DNA of 64,000 nucleotides from Acidovorax sp. A79 (GTDB taxonomy: Bacteria; Pseudomonadota; Gammaproteobacteria; Burkholderiales; Burkholderiaceae_C), in NCBI RefSeq assembly GCF_041154505.1, contig NZ_AP028672.1, positions 1,067,001-1,131,000 of the forward strand, in the 5' to 3' direction. A model generated the notes under the pieces. It had not been told where the DNA came from. It did not search any database and saw only the letters and a program-made list of their open reading frames with translations. This document shows, piece after piece, positions 41,768 through 49,892 of this stretch. A program made the translations under genes and the position numbers. Each line of letters begins with the position of its first letter. Within the stretch, counting starts at the first letter, position 1.

Positions 41768-42502
41768 ATGTCCTCGTCCCTGCGCCTCAAGGCCCCCGTG
41801 CTTGCCGCCCTGCTCGCCTGTGCATCCCTCACCGCCGTCACCGCCGCCCACGCCCACCAGGTGTGGCTGGAAAACGCGGGCGGCCAGGCCCGCCTGCACT
41901 TTGGCGAGTTCAACGACAACCTGCGCGAGACCTCGCCGGGCTCGCTGGACAAGTTCAAGGGCGTGCCCGCACTCGAGCAGCGCACCGGCACGGCCGCGCA
42001 GCGCGTGGACGGCCAACTGGGCAAGGACGGCTTCCACTACACCGTGGCCGGCACGCCCGACACGCTGTTCGCCGCCGCCACCTACCCGCTGATCGACCGC
42101 AGCAAGCGCAACCTGCCCGCGATGTACTGGCAGCCCTCGGCCCGCTGGGTGGCGGGGCTGACGCAAGCCGTGGCGCCCACGGCGCCGCTGGACCTGGTGC
42201 CCACCGGCAAGCCTGGCGAGTTCAAGGTGGTCTACAAGGGCGCGCCACTGCCCAAGGCCAAGGTGCAGCTGGCAGCCCCCTCGGGCTGGACGCGCGAGGC
42301 CGAGGCGGCTGAAGACGGTACCGTGACCTTCGTCACCCCCTGGAAGGGCCAGTACGTGGCCGAGGTCAAGCACAGCGACAAGACCCCCGGCGAAGCCCAG
42401 GGCGAGAAATACGGCGAAGCCAGCTACGTGACCACGCTGACCTTCGTGCTGGCCGACGGCATGGCGTCGCCCGCCCTGCCCGCGCCCCCCAAAACCCACT
42501 GA
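41768..42502 (+). CDS. DUF4198 periplasmic protein
   Basis: A 244-residue exported protein (signal peptide ending at TAAHA, then HQVWLENAGG). DUF4198 proteins are beta-sandwich periplasmic proteins found beside nickel, cobalt and iron uptake genes and TonB receptors; the invariant early His (AHAHQVW) may bind metal at the mature N-terminus. Further motifs: LPKAKVQLAAPSGW and GTVTFVTPWKGQYVAEVKH, an Ig-like domain at about residues 145-230. The ATG follows AAAGGAAA. It lies 216 bp after receptor 3 and before receptors 4 and 5, pointing to metal or siderophore handling in the periplasm. Confidence 0.85.
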   Translation: MSSSLRLKAPVLAALLACASLTAVTAAHAHQVWLENAGGQARLHFGEFNDNLRETSPGSLDKFKGVPALEQRTGTAAQRVDGQLGKDGFHYTVAGTPDTLFAAATYPLIDRSKRNLPAMYWQPSARWVAGLTQAVAPTAPLDLVPTGKPGEFKVVYKGAPLPKAKVQLAAPSGWTREAEAAEDGTVTFVTPWKGQYVAEVKHSDKTPGEAQGEKYGEASYVTTLTFVLADGMASPALPAPPKTH

Positions 42503-42712
42503 GCCACAACGACCGCACCACGCCGCGTAACCGCTGCGCCGGGCGGCGGCGCAGCCCGGTACAGCCCATCCGGCACCACCGCACCTGGGCCGCGCCGCGC
42601 GGAGCCGTCGCCGCGCGACCCCAGACGGTCCGACTTCCTGCCAGAGCCAGCCGATGACGCCAGCGGGTTCATGTGGGCCGCTTCACGCCCATTTTTCAGC
42701 ATCAAATTGCCA

Positions 42713-42759
42713 CCTAACGCTAGATATACAAGCGCTAGAAGCTATTAAAAACATAGCAT
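42713..42759 (+). repeat. Hairpin repeat element, copy 6
   Basis: CCTAACGCTAGATATACAA then GCGCTAGAAGCTATTAAAAACATAGCA: the right arm is intact and the left arm is partly decayed. Its last base is 1 nt before the start codon of receptor 4, which has no visible ribosome site of its own. Confidence 0.7.
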
Positions 42760-42760
42760 C

Positions 42761-44890
42761 ATGATCCAACCGAACTTTTTGCGCACCGCCGTGGCCCACG
42801 CCGCCCTGCTGGCCCTGTGCAGTACAGCCCTGGCACAAACCGGCGCGGCGCCAGACCCCGCCGCCCCGCCCACAGCGGCGCCATCGATGCGCCAGGTGGA
42901 TGTGGTCGATTCGACCGCGGGCGCGGCCGCCACGCCCGCACGGCGCGCCCAGAGCAGCTCGCGCCTGGGCCTGTCGGTGCTGGAGACGCCCCGGTCGGTC
43001 AGCCTGATCGACAACGCGCTGCTGGAGCAGCAGATGGCCACGACCGAGCGCGACGTGCTGCGCAACGCTTCGGGCGTGTCGATGCGCAGCGAGTACTACG
43101 GCTCGTACTCGCAGTTCTCCATCCGCGGGCTGTGGGCCAACAACACCTTCAACTTCCTGCGCGACGGCGCCAAGTTCGTCCACCTGCTGGACCCGCCACT
43201 GTTCAACATCGAGCGGGTCGAGGTCATCAAGGGCCCTGCCGCGCTGGAGTTCGGCCAGGTCGCGCCCGGCGGCCTCGTCAACTACGTGAGCAAGCGGCCC
43301 CAGGCCGAGGCGCTGCGCAACGTGAAGGTCGGCGTGGGCAGCGACGGCTGGCGCCATGCGGAGTTCGACCTCACCGGCCCGCTCAACGCCGACGGCACGC
43401 TGCGCTACCGGCTCGATGGCGGCGCCAGCCGGGGCGGCAGCTTCGTGGACGGCAACACCCCGCGCAAGCAGGGCATCGCCGGCAGCCTGGAGTGGCAGAT
43501 CACGCCCGACACCGTCTGGCGCGCGCAGGCCGAGTACCAGGGCATCGACGGCGTCTCCACCGTGGGCCTGGCGGTGCCCGACCCCAAGAACCCGCGCAGC
43601 GCCGACGTGCTGCCGGTGGGCGCGTTCTACGGCGAGCCGTGGCTGACCACCGACGGCCGCATGCACTTTTACTCCACCGAGCTGGAGCACCGCTTCACCG
43701 ACACGCTGCAGGGCCGCGTGCACCTGTCGCGCAACGAGACGAACCGCAACGTGAACCTGCCCTCGCCCATGGGCCCTGCGGCCAACGGCCGGGTTCCGCG
43801 CGGCTACTGGCTGGCACCCGGGCAGGAATACACGTCGGACACCGCGCTGGCCGAGCTGCGCGCCAAGGTGCAGACCGGCCCGGTGCAACACACCCTGCTG
43901 GCCGGCGTGGACTGGCGCACCATCCAGGGCGTGTACGGCGCGCGCGCCACCGGCAACCTGGGTGCCGTCGACCTCTACAACCCGGTGACGGGCCTGGTGC
44001 CACCCGCAGCGTCCACCGGCGTGTCCCGGCTGTCCTCGGACGCGCGCAACACCGGCGTGTTCGTGCAGGACCGCATGGTGCTCGGCGACTTCGGCCTGCT
44101 GCTGGGCCTGCGCCACGACCGCTTCAAGGACGCGTACTCCACGCCCGCCACCGACCTGAGCAAGACACAGCCGAGCGCGGCGATCAGCTGGGAGCCCCGC
44201 CCCGGCAGCATGCTCTACGCGAGCCATGCGCGCTCGTTCCAGGCCAACACCAGCACGCTGCTGTGGGGCGACCGCTCCGCGCCGCCGTCGGAGGGCAAGC
44301 AGCTGGAGGTGGGCTGGAAGCAGGAATGGCTGGACCAGCGCCTGATGACCACGGTGTCGGCCTTCGAGCTGGAGCTGACCAACGCGCCCGCCACCGACCC
44401 GCAGCACCCGGGCTACTCGGTGCTGACCGCCCGCCAGCGCATCAAGGGCATCGAGCTGGAGCTGCAAGGCCGCATCACCCCCGGCTGGACGGTGACGGCC
44501 AATGCGAGCTTCCACGACCCCAAGGTGCTGTCCGACACCACCGCCGGTGCCAACGTGGGCAACCGTGTCGCGCTGGCCACGCGCCGCAACGCATCGCTGT
44601 GGACGCAGTACCGCCTGCCGCAACTGCCCGGCCTGTGGGTCGGCGGCGGCCTGGTGCACCAGGGCGACAAGTTCACCGCCAACGACAACAAGTGGTGCCT
44701 GCCGGGCTTCACCGTGGTCGACCTGGCCGTGGGCTACCAGTTCGCGGGCGGCGTGCGGCTGCAGGCCAACCTGAAGAACGCGGGCAACCGCCGCTACTAC
44801 CTGGACGGCACGGCCACGGCCGCCGGCTTTGGCACCGTGGTGCCTGGCCAGCCGCGCACGGTACAGGTGTCGCTGGACTACACGTTCTGA
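42761..44890 (+). CDS. TonB-dependent siderophore receptor 4
   Basis: Outer-membrane receptor of 709 residues. The ATG at 42761 follows the hairpin repeat with no Shine-Dalgarno sequence in the usual place. The signal peptide ends at TALAQT, the TonB-box-like strand is MRQVDVVDS, and the plug reads LSVLETPRSVSLIDNALLEQQ, SQFSIRGLWANNTFNFLRDGAK, VEVIKGPAALEFGQVAPGGLVNYVSKRP. The FGQVAPGG loop differs from the other receptors here. The barrel ends in VQVSLDYTF. No signalling domain. Confidence 0.92.
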   Translation: MIQPNFLRTAVAHAALLALCSTALAQTGAAPDPAAPPTAAPSMRQVDVVDSTAGAAATPARRAQSSSRLGLSVLETPRSVSLIDNALLEQQMATTERDVLRNASGVSMRSEYYGSYSQFSIRGLWANNTFNFLRDGAKFVHLLDPPLFNIERVEVIKGPAALEFGQVAPGGLVNYVSKRPQAEALRNVKVGVGSDGWRHAEFDLTGPLNADGTLRYRLDGGASRGGSFVDGNTPRKQGIAGSLEWQITPDTVWRAQAEYQGIDGVSTVGLAVPDPKNPRSADVLPVGAFYGEPWLTTDGRMHFYSTELEHRFTDTLQGRVHLSRNETNRNVNLPSPMGPAANGRVPRGYWLAPGQEYTSDTALAELRAKVQTGPVQHTLLAGVDWRTIQGVYGARATGNLGAVDLYNPVTGLVPPAASTGVSRLSSDARNTGVFVQDRMVLGDFGLLLGLRHDRFKDAYSTPATDLSKTQPSAAISWEPRPGSMLYASHARSFQANTSTLLWGDRSAPPSEGKQLEVGWKQEWLDQRLMTTVSAFELELTNAPATDPQHPGYSVLTARQRIKGIELELQGRITPGWTVTANASFHDPKVLSDTTAGANVGNRVALATRRNASLWTQYRLPQLPGLWVGGGLVHQGDKFTANDNKWCLPGFTVVDLAVGYQFAGGVRLQANLKNAGNRRYYLDGTATAAGFGTVVPGQPRTVQVSLDYTF

Positions 44891-45003
44891 GGGCGCGCCA
44901 CACCGTCCGCACCACCCCATCACCTGACCGCAGGCCAGCGCTTGCCCCCGCAAGCCTTGCGCCTCGGGCTTGAAGAGTTTTCAACCATCGGAGAAACAGC
45001 ACC

Positions 45004-47181
45004 ATGAGACCTGGCACCACCGCCTGCCGCACCGCCATCGCGCAGGCCGCATTGCTCGCCCTGTGCGGCGCCGCCCACGCCCAGCAGGCCGCCACCGAAG
45101 GCACGGCCGCGCCCACGGCCGACAAGGCCCTGGCCCCCGTCACCGTGAGTGCGGGCAGCGAACAGGAAAGCCCCACCGCCCCGGTCACCGGCTTCGTCGC
45201 CAAACGGGCGCTGAGCGCCACCAAGACCGACACGCCCCTCATCGAAACCCCTCAGGCCATCAGCGTGATCACCCGCGACCAGATCGAGGCGCAGGGCGTG
45301 CAGACGCTGCGCCAGGTCACGGCGTACACGGCCGGGGCGGTGTCGAACTACTTCGACAGCCGCGTGGACAGCTTCGCCGCACGCGGCGGCACCGTGTCGC
45401 AGTACCAGGACGGCCTGCTGCGCACCTACGGCACGTACAACACCAGCCGGCCCGACCCCTACACGCTGGAGCGGGTGGAGTTTCTGCGCGGGCCGACCTC
45501 GGTGCTGTACGGCCAGGGCAGCGTGGGTGGTGTGCTCAACCTCACCAGCAAACGCCCGCAGGCCGAAACGCAGCGCGAGGTGCAGCTGCAGCTGGGCAAC
45601 AACGCCCGCAAGCAGATCGCCGCCGACCTGACGGGTGCGCTCGACCAGGACGGCCAGTGGCTCTACCGCCTGGTGGCCGTGGGCCGCGACAGCGGCAGCC
45701 AGGTGGACCATGTGGACGACGACCGCCTGGTGTTCGCGCCCTCGCTCACCTGGAAGCCCAACGCCGACACCTCGCTCACGCTGCAGGCGCTGCACCAGAA
45801 AGACCAGAGCGGATCGCTCATTGGCTTCTTCCCGTGGCAGGGCACGCAGCTGGCCAGCCGCTACGGCCAGATCCCGCGCAACACCTTCATCGGCGAGCCG
45901 GGCTGGGACGCCTTCGACACCACCAACAACTCCTGGGGCTACCTCTTCAGCCACCGCCTGAACGCGGACTGGACCGTGCGCCAGAACCTGCGCCGCACCG
46001 TGAGCGAGGTGGACTACCGCACCATCTACACCAGCTTCACCGCCAACGCCGCCACGGGCCGCCCCGCGCGCCCCGTGTTCAACAGCGACGCCCGCACCGT
46101 CGTGCGCGACGCGGTGTGGAACATCAACACCGGCCGCATGCTGCTGATCGACACCCAGCTCGAAGGCAAGCTCAAGACCGGCAGCGCGGACCACACCCTG
46201 CTCGCAGGCCTGGACGTGCAGCGCAACCACACCGGCCAGCAGGCCTGGCGCGCCGTGGCACCGGCCATCGACGTGTACAACCCGGTGTACGGCAACTTCA
46301 CGCCGCCCACCACGGCGCAGCTGGTACGGCAACCGAACGTGGTGCAAAAGCAGCTGGGCTTTTACCTGCAGGACCAGATCAAGTGGGACCGCTGGACCGC
46401 CACGCTGGGCCTTCGCCACGACAGCGCCCAGACCGACACCGTGGGGCGCCCTGCAGCCGCGGTCGATGACAAGGCCTGGACCAAGCGTGCAGGCTTCACC
46501 TACCAGATGGACGGCGGCTGGGCACCTTACGCGGGCTATTCCGAGTCCTTCCAGCCGCTGGGCGGCGTGGACGCGTACGGCACGGCCTTCAAGCCCCAGC
46601 GCGGCGAGCAGTGGGAAGCCGGCGTGAAATGGCAACCCGCCGGCCAGGGCATCAGCGCCTTCGCGGCGGTCTACCAGCTGCGCGAGAAGAACCGCAAGAC
46701 CAACGACCCGGGCAACCCGCTCAACAGCCTGCAGATCGGCGAAGTCAAGGTGCGTGGGTTCGAAGCCGAAGTGCAGGCCAGCCTGGCCCGCCAGTGGGAC
46801 TTCACCCTGGGCTACGCCTTCACCGACGCGAAGATCAGCCGCAGCAACGCCGGCGACCAGGGCACCCCCGTGGCCAGCGTGCCCAAGCACACCGCATCGG
46901 CTTGGCTGAGCCACCGCTTTGCCAGCGAAGGCCGCGGTGGCTGGACGGTGGGCGCCGGCGTGCGCTACACCGGCTCCCAGTGGAGCGGCACCAGCGCCAT
47001 CAGCACCCCGGCCGCCACCCTGGCCGATGCGATGGTGGCGTACGACGCCGGCGACTGGCGCGTGGCCTTCAACGTGGTCAACCTGGCGGACAAGGTGCAC
47101 ATCACGCAGTGCCTGGCGCGGGGAGATTGCTTCTATGGACAGGCTCGGACGTACACGTTGACGTCGACGTACCGGTTCTGA
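45004..47181 (+). CDS. TonB-dependent siderophore receptor 5 (FhuA/FoxA-like)
   Basis: Outer-membrane receptor of 725 residues, 113 bp after receptor 4 and probably cotranscribed. The ATG at 45004 follows GGAGAAA. The signal peptide ends at AAHAQQ, the TonB-box-like strand is LAPVTVSAG, and the plug reads TDTPLIETPQAISVITRDQIEAQGVQTLRQV, FAARGGTVSQYQDGLL and VEFLRGPTSVLYGQGSVGGVLNLTSKRP, the pattern of ferrichrome/ferrioxamine-type receptors. A late Cys pair (TQCLARGDCFYG) matches the C-terminal disulfide loop seen in FhuA-like barrels. It ends in LTSTYRF. Confidence 0.92.
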   Translation: MRPGTTACRTAIAQAALLALCGAAHAQQAATEGTAAPTADKALAPVTVSAGSEQESPTAPVTGFVAKRALSATKTDTPLIETPQAISVITRDQIEAQGVQTLRQVTAYTAGAVSNYFDSRVDSFAARGGTVSQYQDGLLRTYGTYNTSRPDPYTLERVEFLRGPTSVLYGQGSVGGVLNLTSKRPQAETQREVQLQLGNNARKQIAADLTGALDQDGQWLYRLVAVGRDSGSQVDHVDDDRLVFAPSLTWKPNADTSLTLQALHQKDQSGSLIGFFPWQGTQLASRYGQIPRNTFIGEPGWDAFDTTNNSWGYLFSHRLNADWTVRQNLRRTVSEVDYRTIYTSFTANAATGRPARPVFNSDARTVVRDAVWNINTGRMLLIDTQLEGKLKTGSADHTLLAGLDVQRNHTGQQAWRAVAPAIDVYNPVYGNFTPPTTAQLVRQPNVVQKQLGFYLQDQIKWDRWTATLGLRHDSAQTDTVGRPAAAVDDKAWTKRAGFTYQMDGGWAPYAGYSESFQPLGGVDAYGTAFKPQRGEQWEAGVKWQPAGQGISAFAAVYQLREKNRKTNDPGNPLNSLQIGEVKVRGFEAEVQASLARQWDFTLGYAFTDAKISRSNAGDQGTPVASVPKHTASAWLSHRFASEGRGGWTVGAGVRYTGSQWSGTSAISTPAATLADAMVAYDAGDWRVAFNVVNLADKVHITQCLARGDCFYGQARTYTLTSTYRF

Positions 47182-47389
47182 TGGTCAGAAAGGGGAGGCC
47201 GCGAGCAGCAGACGCAAGCGGTTTCCGGGAGGTATTCAGGCTTTTGCGGGTCGCGGTGCATCCCGAACTAGCCCACCCGACTGTGCTGCGGCATGCACGC
47301 AAGCGGCCAACACGACGTAGGCTGGCAAACCCTCCGCGATCCCATTCGGCTCTACTACACTGAGAACTGGAGTTCACTTTACCAAGCCC

Positions 47390-48226
47390 ATGCAACCTAG
47401 TCCAAAGCCCTCGAAAGTGGCCGCGCTTGTCCCGGCGTGGCAGTCTTCGGCATTCATTCAAGCAACCCTCGACTGCCTCTCCGCGCAGACTTACCCTCAC
47501 CTGGAAGTTATCGTCTCTGTAGATGAATGCAGTGATTCAACTTATGAGATCTGCATGGCGCATGCTCAGAAAGACTCGCGCTTCAGGGTGATCTTGCAAC
47601 CGCATCGACTAGGTTATGTGGGCAACTGCAACTTTTTACTTGATCAGACTGACGCAGATTATGTACTGTTTGCGTTTCACGATGACATCCTAAAACCCGA
47701 ATACATCAAACTGCTGACAGAAGTGCTGGACATGCGGCCAGAGGTTGTCATGAGTTATTCGGACGTACACTTGACAAACACCAACGGAACTCAAGAGCAC
47801 TGGATATTCACGGAGCTTGAGGGTGTTCGCGACCCGGTCCAACGGGGTGCACTCATGATGAGTGGGAGTAATAAATGGTGGGTACCTAATCGGGGACTAT
47901 TTCGCCTAAATCAAGCGCGGCAAATCAACGGCCTCAAAACCCATCGCGCAGGAGAATTTTCCGCAGATTGGCCGTGGCTGTTCCACATGAGCCTGCTGGG
48001 AGAATTCGCACGCATTCCTCAAACTCTATGCTACAAATACTACAAACCCGGTAGCTTGTCCAGAAGTTGGGAATTCTCCAAACGCCAACGCTATGAAGTC
48101 TACGCCGCGATAATGCGGGAAATTTGGATTTCCAACCTCACTACTGAGCAAAAAATGACGCTCGCCAGCCCTTTGGCGAGATGGCTCTATCAAAACAATC
48201 CAGATCTCAAAAAAGAGGAAAAGTGA
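47390..48226 (+). CDS. Glycosyltransferase family 2 protein
   Basis: A cytoplasmic GT-A fold glycosyltransferase of 278 residues. The family start VAALVPAWQSSAFIQATLDCL is followed by SVDECSDSTYEIC and the acidic metal-binding triplet HDD at residues 97-99 (where many members have DxD). The acceptor half has ADWPWLFHMSLLGEFARIPQTLCYKYYKPGSLS. No membrane helix. A/T content and codon choice are clearly higher in A/T than the flanking genes, a sign of transfer. The stop overlaps the next gene's start by one base. It likely adds a sugar to a surface glycan. Confidence 0.88.
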   Translation: MQPSPKPSKVAALVPAWQSSAFIQATLDCLSAQTYPHLEVIVSVDECSDSTYEICMAHAQKDSRFRVILQPHRLGYVGNCNFLLDQTDADYVLFAFHDDILKPEYIKLLTEVLDMRPEVVMSYSDVHLTNTNGTQEHWIFTELEGVRDPVQRGALMMSGSNKWWVPNRGLFRLNQARQINGLKTHRAGEFSADWPWLFHMSLLGEFARIPQTLCYKYYKPGSLSRSWEFSKRQRYEVYAAIMREIWISNLTTEQKMTLASPLARWLYQNNPDLKKEEK

Positions 48227-48639
48227 TGAACACCATCGCTCCAAACCTCTGTTCCAGTTGGTTTGGGGGGCGAGTCCGCTTCATTGACCTTCCCACTCAC
48301 ACTGATGAGCGAGGCAATCTGCTGCCCCTCGATTTTGATAGCCTGCCCTTCACGCCACGCCGCGCATTCACAGTGACAGATGCCCCAACCGGATCCATTC
48401 GGGGGGAGCATGGCCACCGCAGTGGGGAACAACTCCTCATTTGCTTGCATGGAAAGATCGGCCTCTTGCTCAGAAAGGGGCACGAAGAAGTGGATACTGT
48501 GCTGACACCAGCCGGACCAGGCCTCCTTTTAGGAGCTGGCGTGTGGTGCCGCCAGACTTATTTGGTTTCGGATTCCTCACTTTTAGTATTGGCCAGCGAG
48601 CCCTATGATCCCGGATCATATGTCTCGACCTGGAATTAA
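48226..48639 (+). CDS. FdtA/WxcM-like cupin (sugar ketoisomerase-type)
   Basis: A 137-residue double-stranded beta-helix protein. It has the FdtA layout: VRFIDLPTHTDERGNLLPLDF, then RGEHGHRSGEQ (residues 59-70) with the two His that serve as catalytic residues in dTDP-6-deoxy-hexulose 3,4-ketoisomerases, then HGKIGLLL. It may isomerise a nucleotide sugar or bind one. The ATG at 48226 uses a GAGGAAAAG site and overlaps the glycosyltransferase stop (TGATG). A/T-rich like its neighbours. No dTDP-sugar synthesis genes are present in the window, so it must draw on a pool made elsewhere. Confidence 0.82.
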   Translation: MNTIAPNLCSSWFGGRVRFIDLPTHTDERGNLLPLDFDSLPFTPRRAFTVTDAPTGSIRGEHGHRSGEQLLICLHGKIGLLLRKGHEEVDTVLTPAGPGLLLGAGVWCRQTYLVSDSSLLVLASEPYDPGSYVSTWN

Positions 48640-48644
48640 GACAT

Positions 48645-49853
48645 ATGCGAAATCCCCCCCGAATTGCCATCCTTGGTGCTGGAATCATGGGCTGCTCTGC
48701 AGCGCTGTTTTTTGCCCGCAAAGGGATCGAAGTATCCATCTTCGATATGGCTGAACAACCGTTCAGTGCGGCAAGCCGATGGAACGAAGGAAAAATCCAC
48801 TTGGGGTGCCTCTACAGCGCAGATCCATCGCTAAGCACGGCGGATCATGTGATTCCCGGCGGTCTCAGATTTCGGCCATTGATAGAGGAATTGATCGGCA
48901 CGTCCCTCGCTCCGGCCATTACCTCCGAAGACGACCTGTTTTTTTGCCATCGCAAATCCGTGACTTCAGCATCGGAAATGAAGACGTACATGGAGAAAGT
49001 CGTTGAGCGCGTGCGATCCCACCCAGATGCAGCGCGATATCTAGCAGATGCGTCTGAAAGTCGGATTCACCAGCTGAGCTCTTCCGAACTGGCTGGCTTC
49101 ACATCGTCGCCAGATATTGTTGCAGGCTTTCGGGTTCCAGAAAGATCCGTTGATACCAATTGGGTCGCTGAGCGGTTTATACCGGCGATGGGCGCTGAAA
49201 AATTGATTCAACAATTTATGGGAACCCGTGTCATGGCTGCACGGCCCGCAGAGGTTGGAATCAACGGCACGTGGAAAATAGAGACTTCCGCAGGCATATT
49301 TGGCCCATACGACTACATAATAAACTCGCTCTGGCAAGGTCGTTTAGCGATAGATCGAACTGCGGGGCTAGAGCCGACAGGAGTTTGGTCGAACAGATAC
49401 CGTCAATCGCTTTTCTTACGCACTGCAGAACCGGTTCATACTCCTTGCGCTGTCATCGCCACCGGACCATTCGGAGACATAAAAAACTACAACGGGCGTG
49501 ATTTTTACCTCTCTTGGTATCCCGATGGTTTGCGTGTAGACAGCTCTGACATTTCACCACCGGAGCCTCATTTAGCTTCCAAAGATGCTGAGGATATATC
49601 GAATTCCATTCTCAATCATCTTCAAGCCTTATTGCCGTGGGTAGCGAAAATCCGCGAGCAAGCAGAGCGTTCCACCCTTGAAGGTGGATGGGTTTTTGCC
49701 GCCGGCCAAGGAGCACTTTCGGATCGAAAATCAACGCTGCACCGCCGTTCTGATTATGGAACCACAAAATTGGGGAACTATATTTCCATCGACACTGGAA
49801 AATACTCAACGGCGCCCGCCCTGGCTCAGGCACTGGTAGAAAATATCATATGA
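48645..49853 (+). CDS. FAD-dependent oxidoreductase (DAO family)
   Basis: A 402-residue flavoprotein. The dinucleotide motif GAGIMG is at residues 11-16 in IAILGAGIMGCSAALFFARKGIEVSIFD. Then SAASRWNEGKIHLGCLYSADPSLSTA, a pattern I associate with DadA-type enzymes located in surface-sugar clusters. The C-terminal FAD contact is near YGTTKLGNYISIDTGKYSTAPALAQALV. The substrate is unknown (an amine or a hydroxy-sugar). It starts 5 bp after the cupin gene and ends the A/T-rich three-gene unit; a hairpin follows. Confidence 0.82.
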   Translation: MRNPPRIAILGAGIMGCSAALFFARKGIEVSIFDMAEQPFSAASRWNEGKIHLGCLYSADPSLSTADHVIPGGLRFRPLIEELIGTSLAPAITSEDDLFFCHRKSVTSASEMKTYMEKVVERVRSHPDAARYLADASESRIHQLSSSELAGFTSSPDIVAGFRVPERSVDTNWVAERFIPAMGAEKLIQQFMGTRVMAARPAEVGINGTWKIETSAGIFGPYDYIINSLWQGRLAIDRTAGLEPTGVWSNRYRQSLFLRTAEPVHTPCAVIATGPFGDIKNYNGRDFYLSWYPDGLRVDSSDISPPEPHLASKDAEDISNSILNHLQALLPWVAKIREQAERSTLEGGWVFAAGQGALSDRKSTLHRRSDYGTTKLGNYISIDTGKYSTAPALAQALVENII

Positions 49854-49862
49854 ACGTGGAAT

Positions 49863-49892
49863 AACTATCACATTTCGGTGTGATTGATAGTT
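49863..49892 (+). terminator. Hairpin after the A/T-rich cassette (possible terminator)
   Basis: An outer stem AACTATCA/TGATAGTT with an inner CA/TG pairing starts 9 bp after the oxidoreductase stop. Only a short T run follows, so termination strength is uncertain. Confidence 0.4.
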
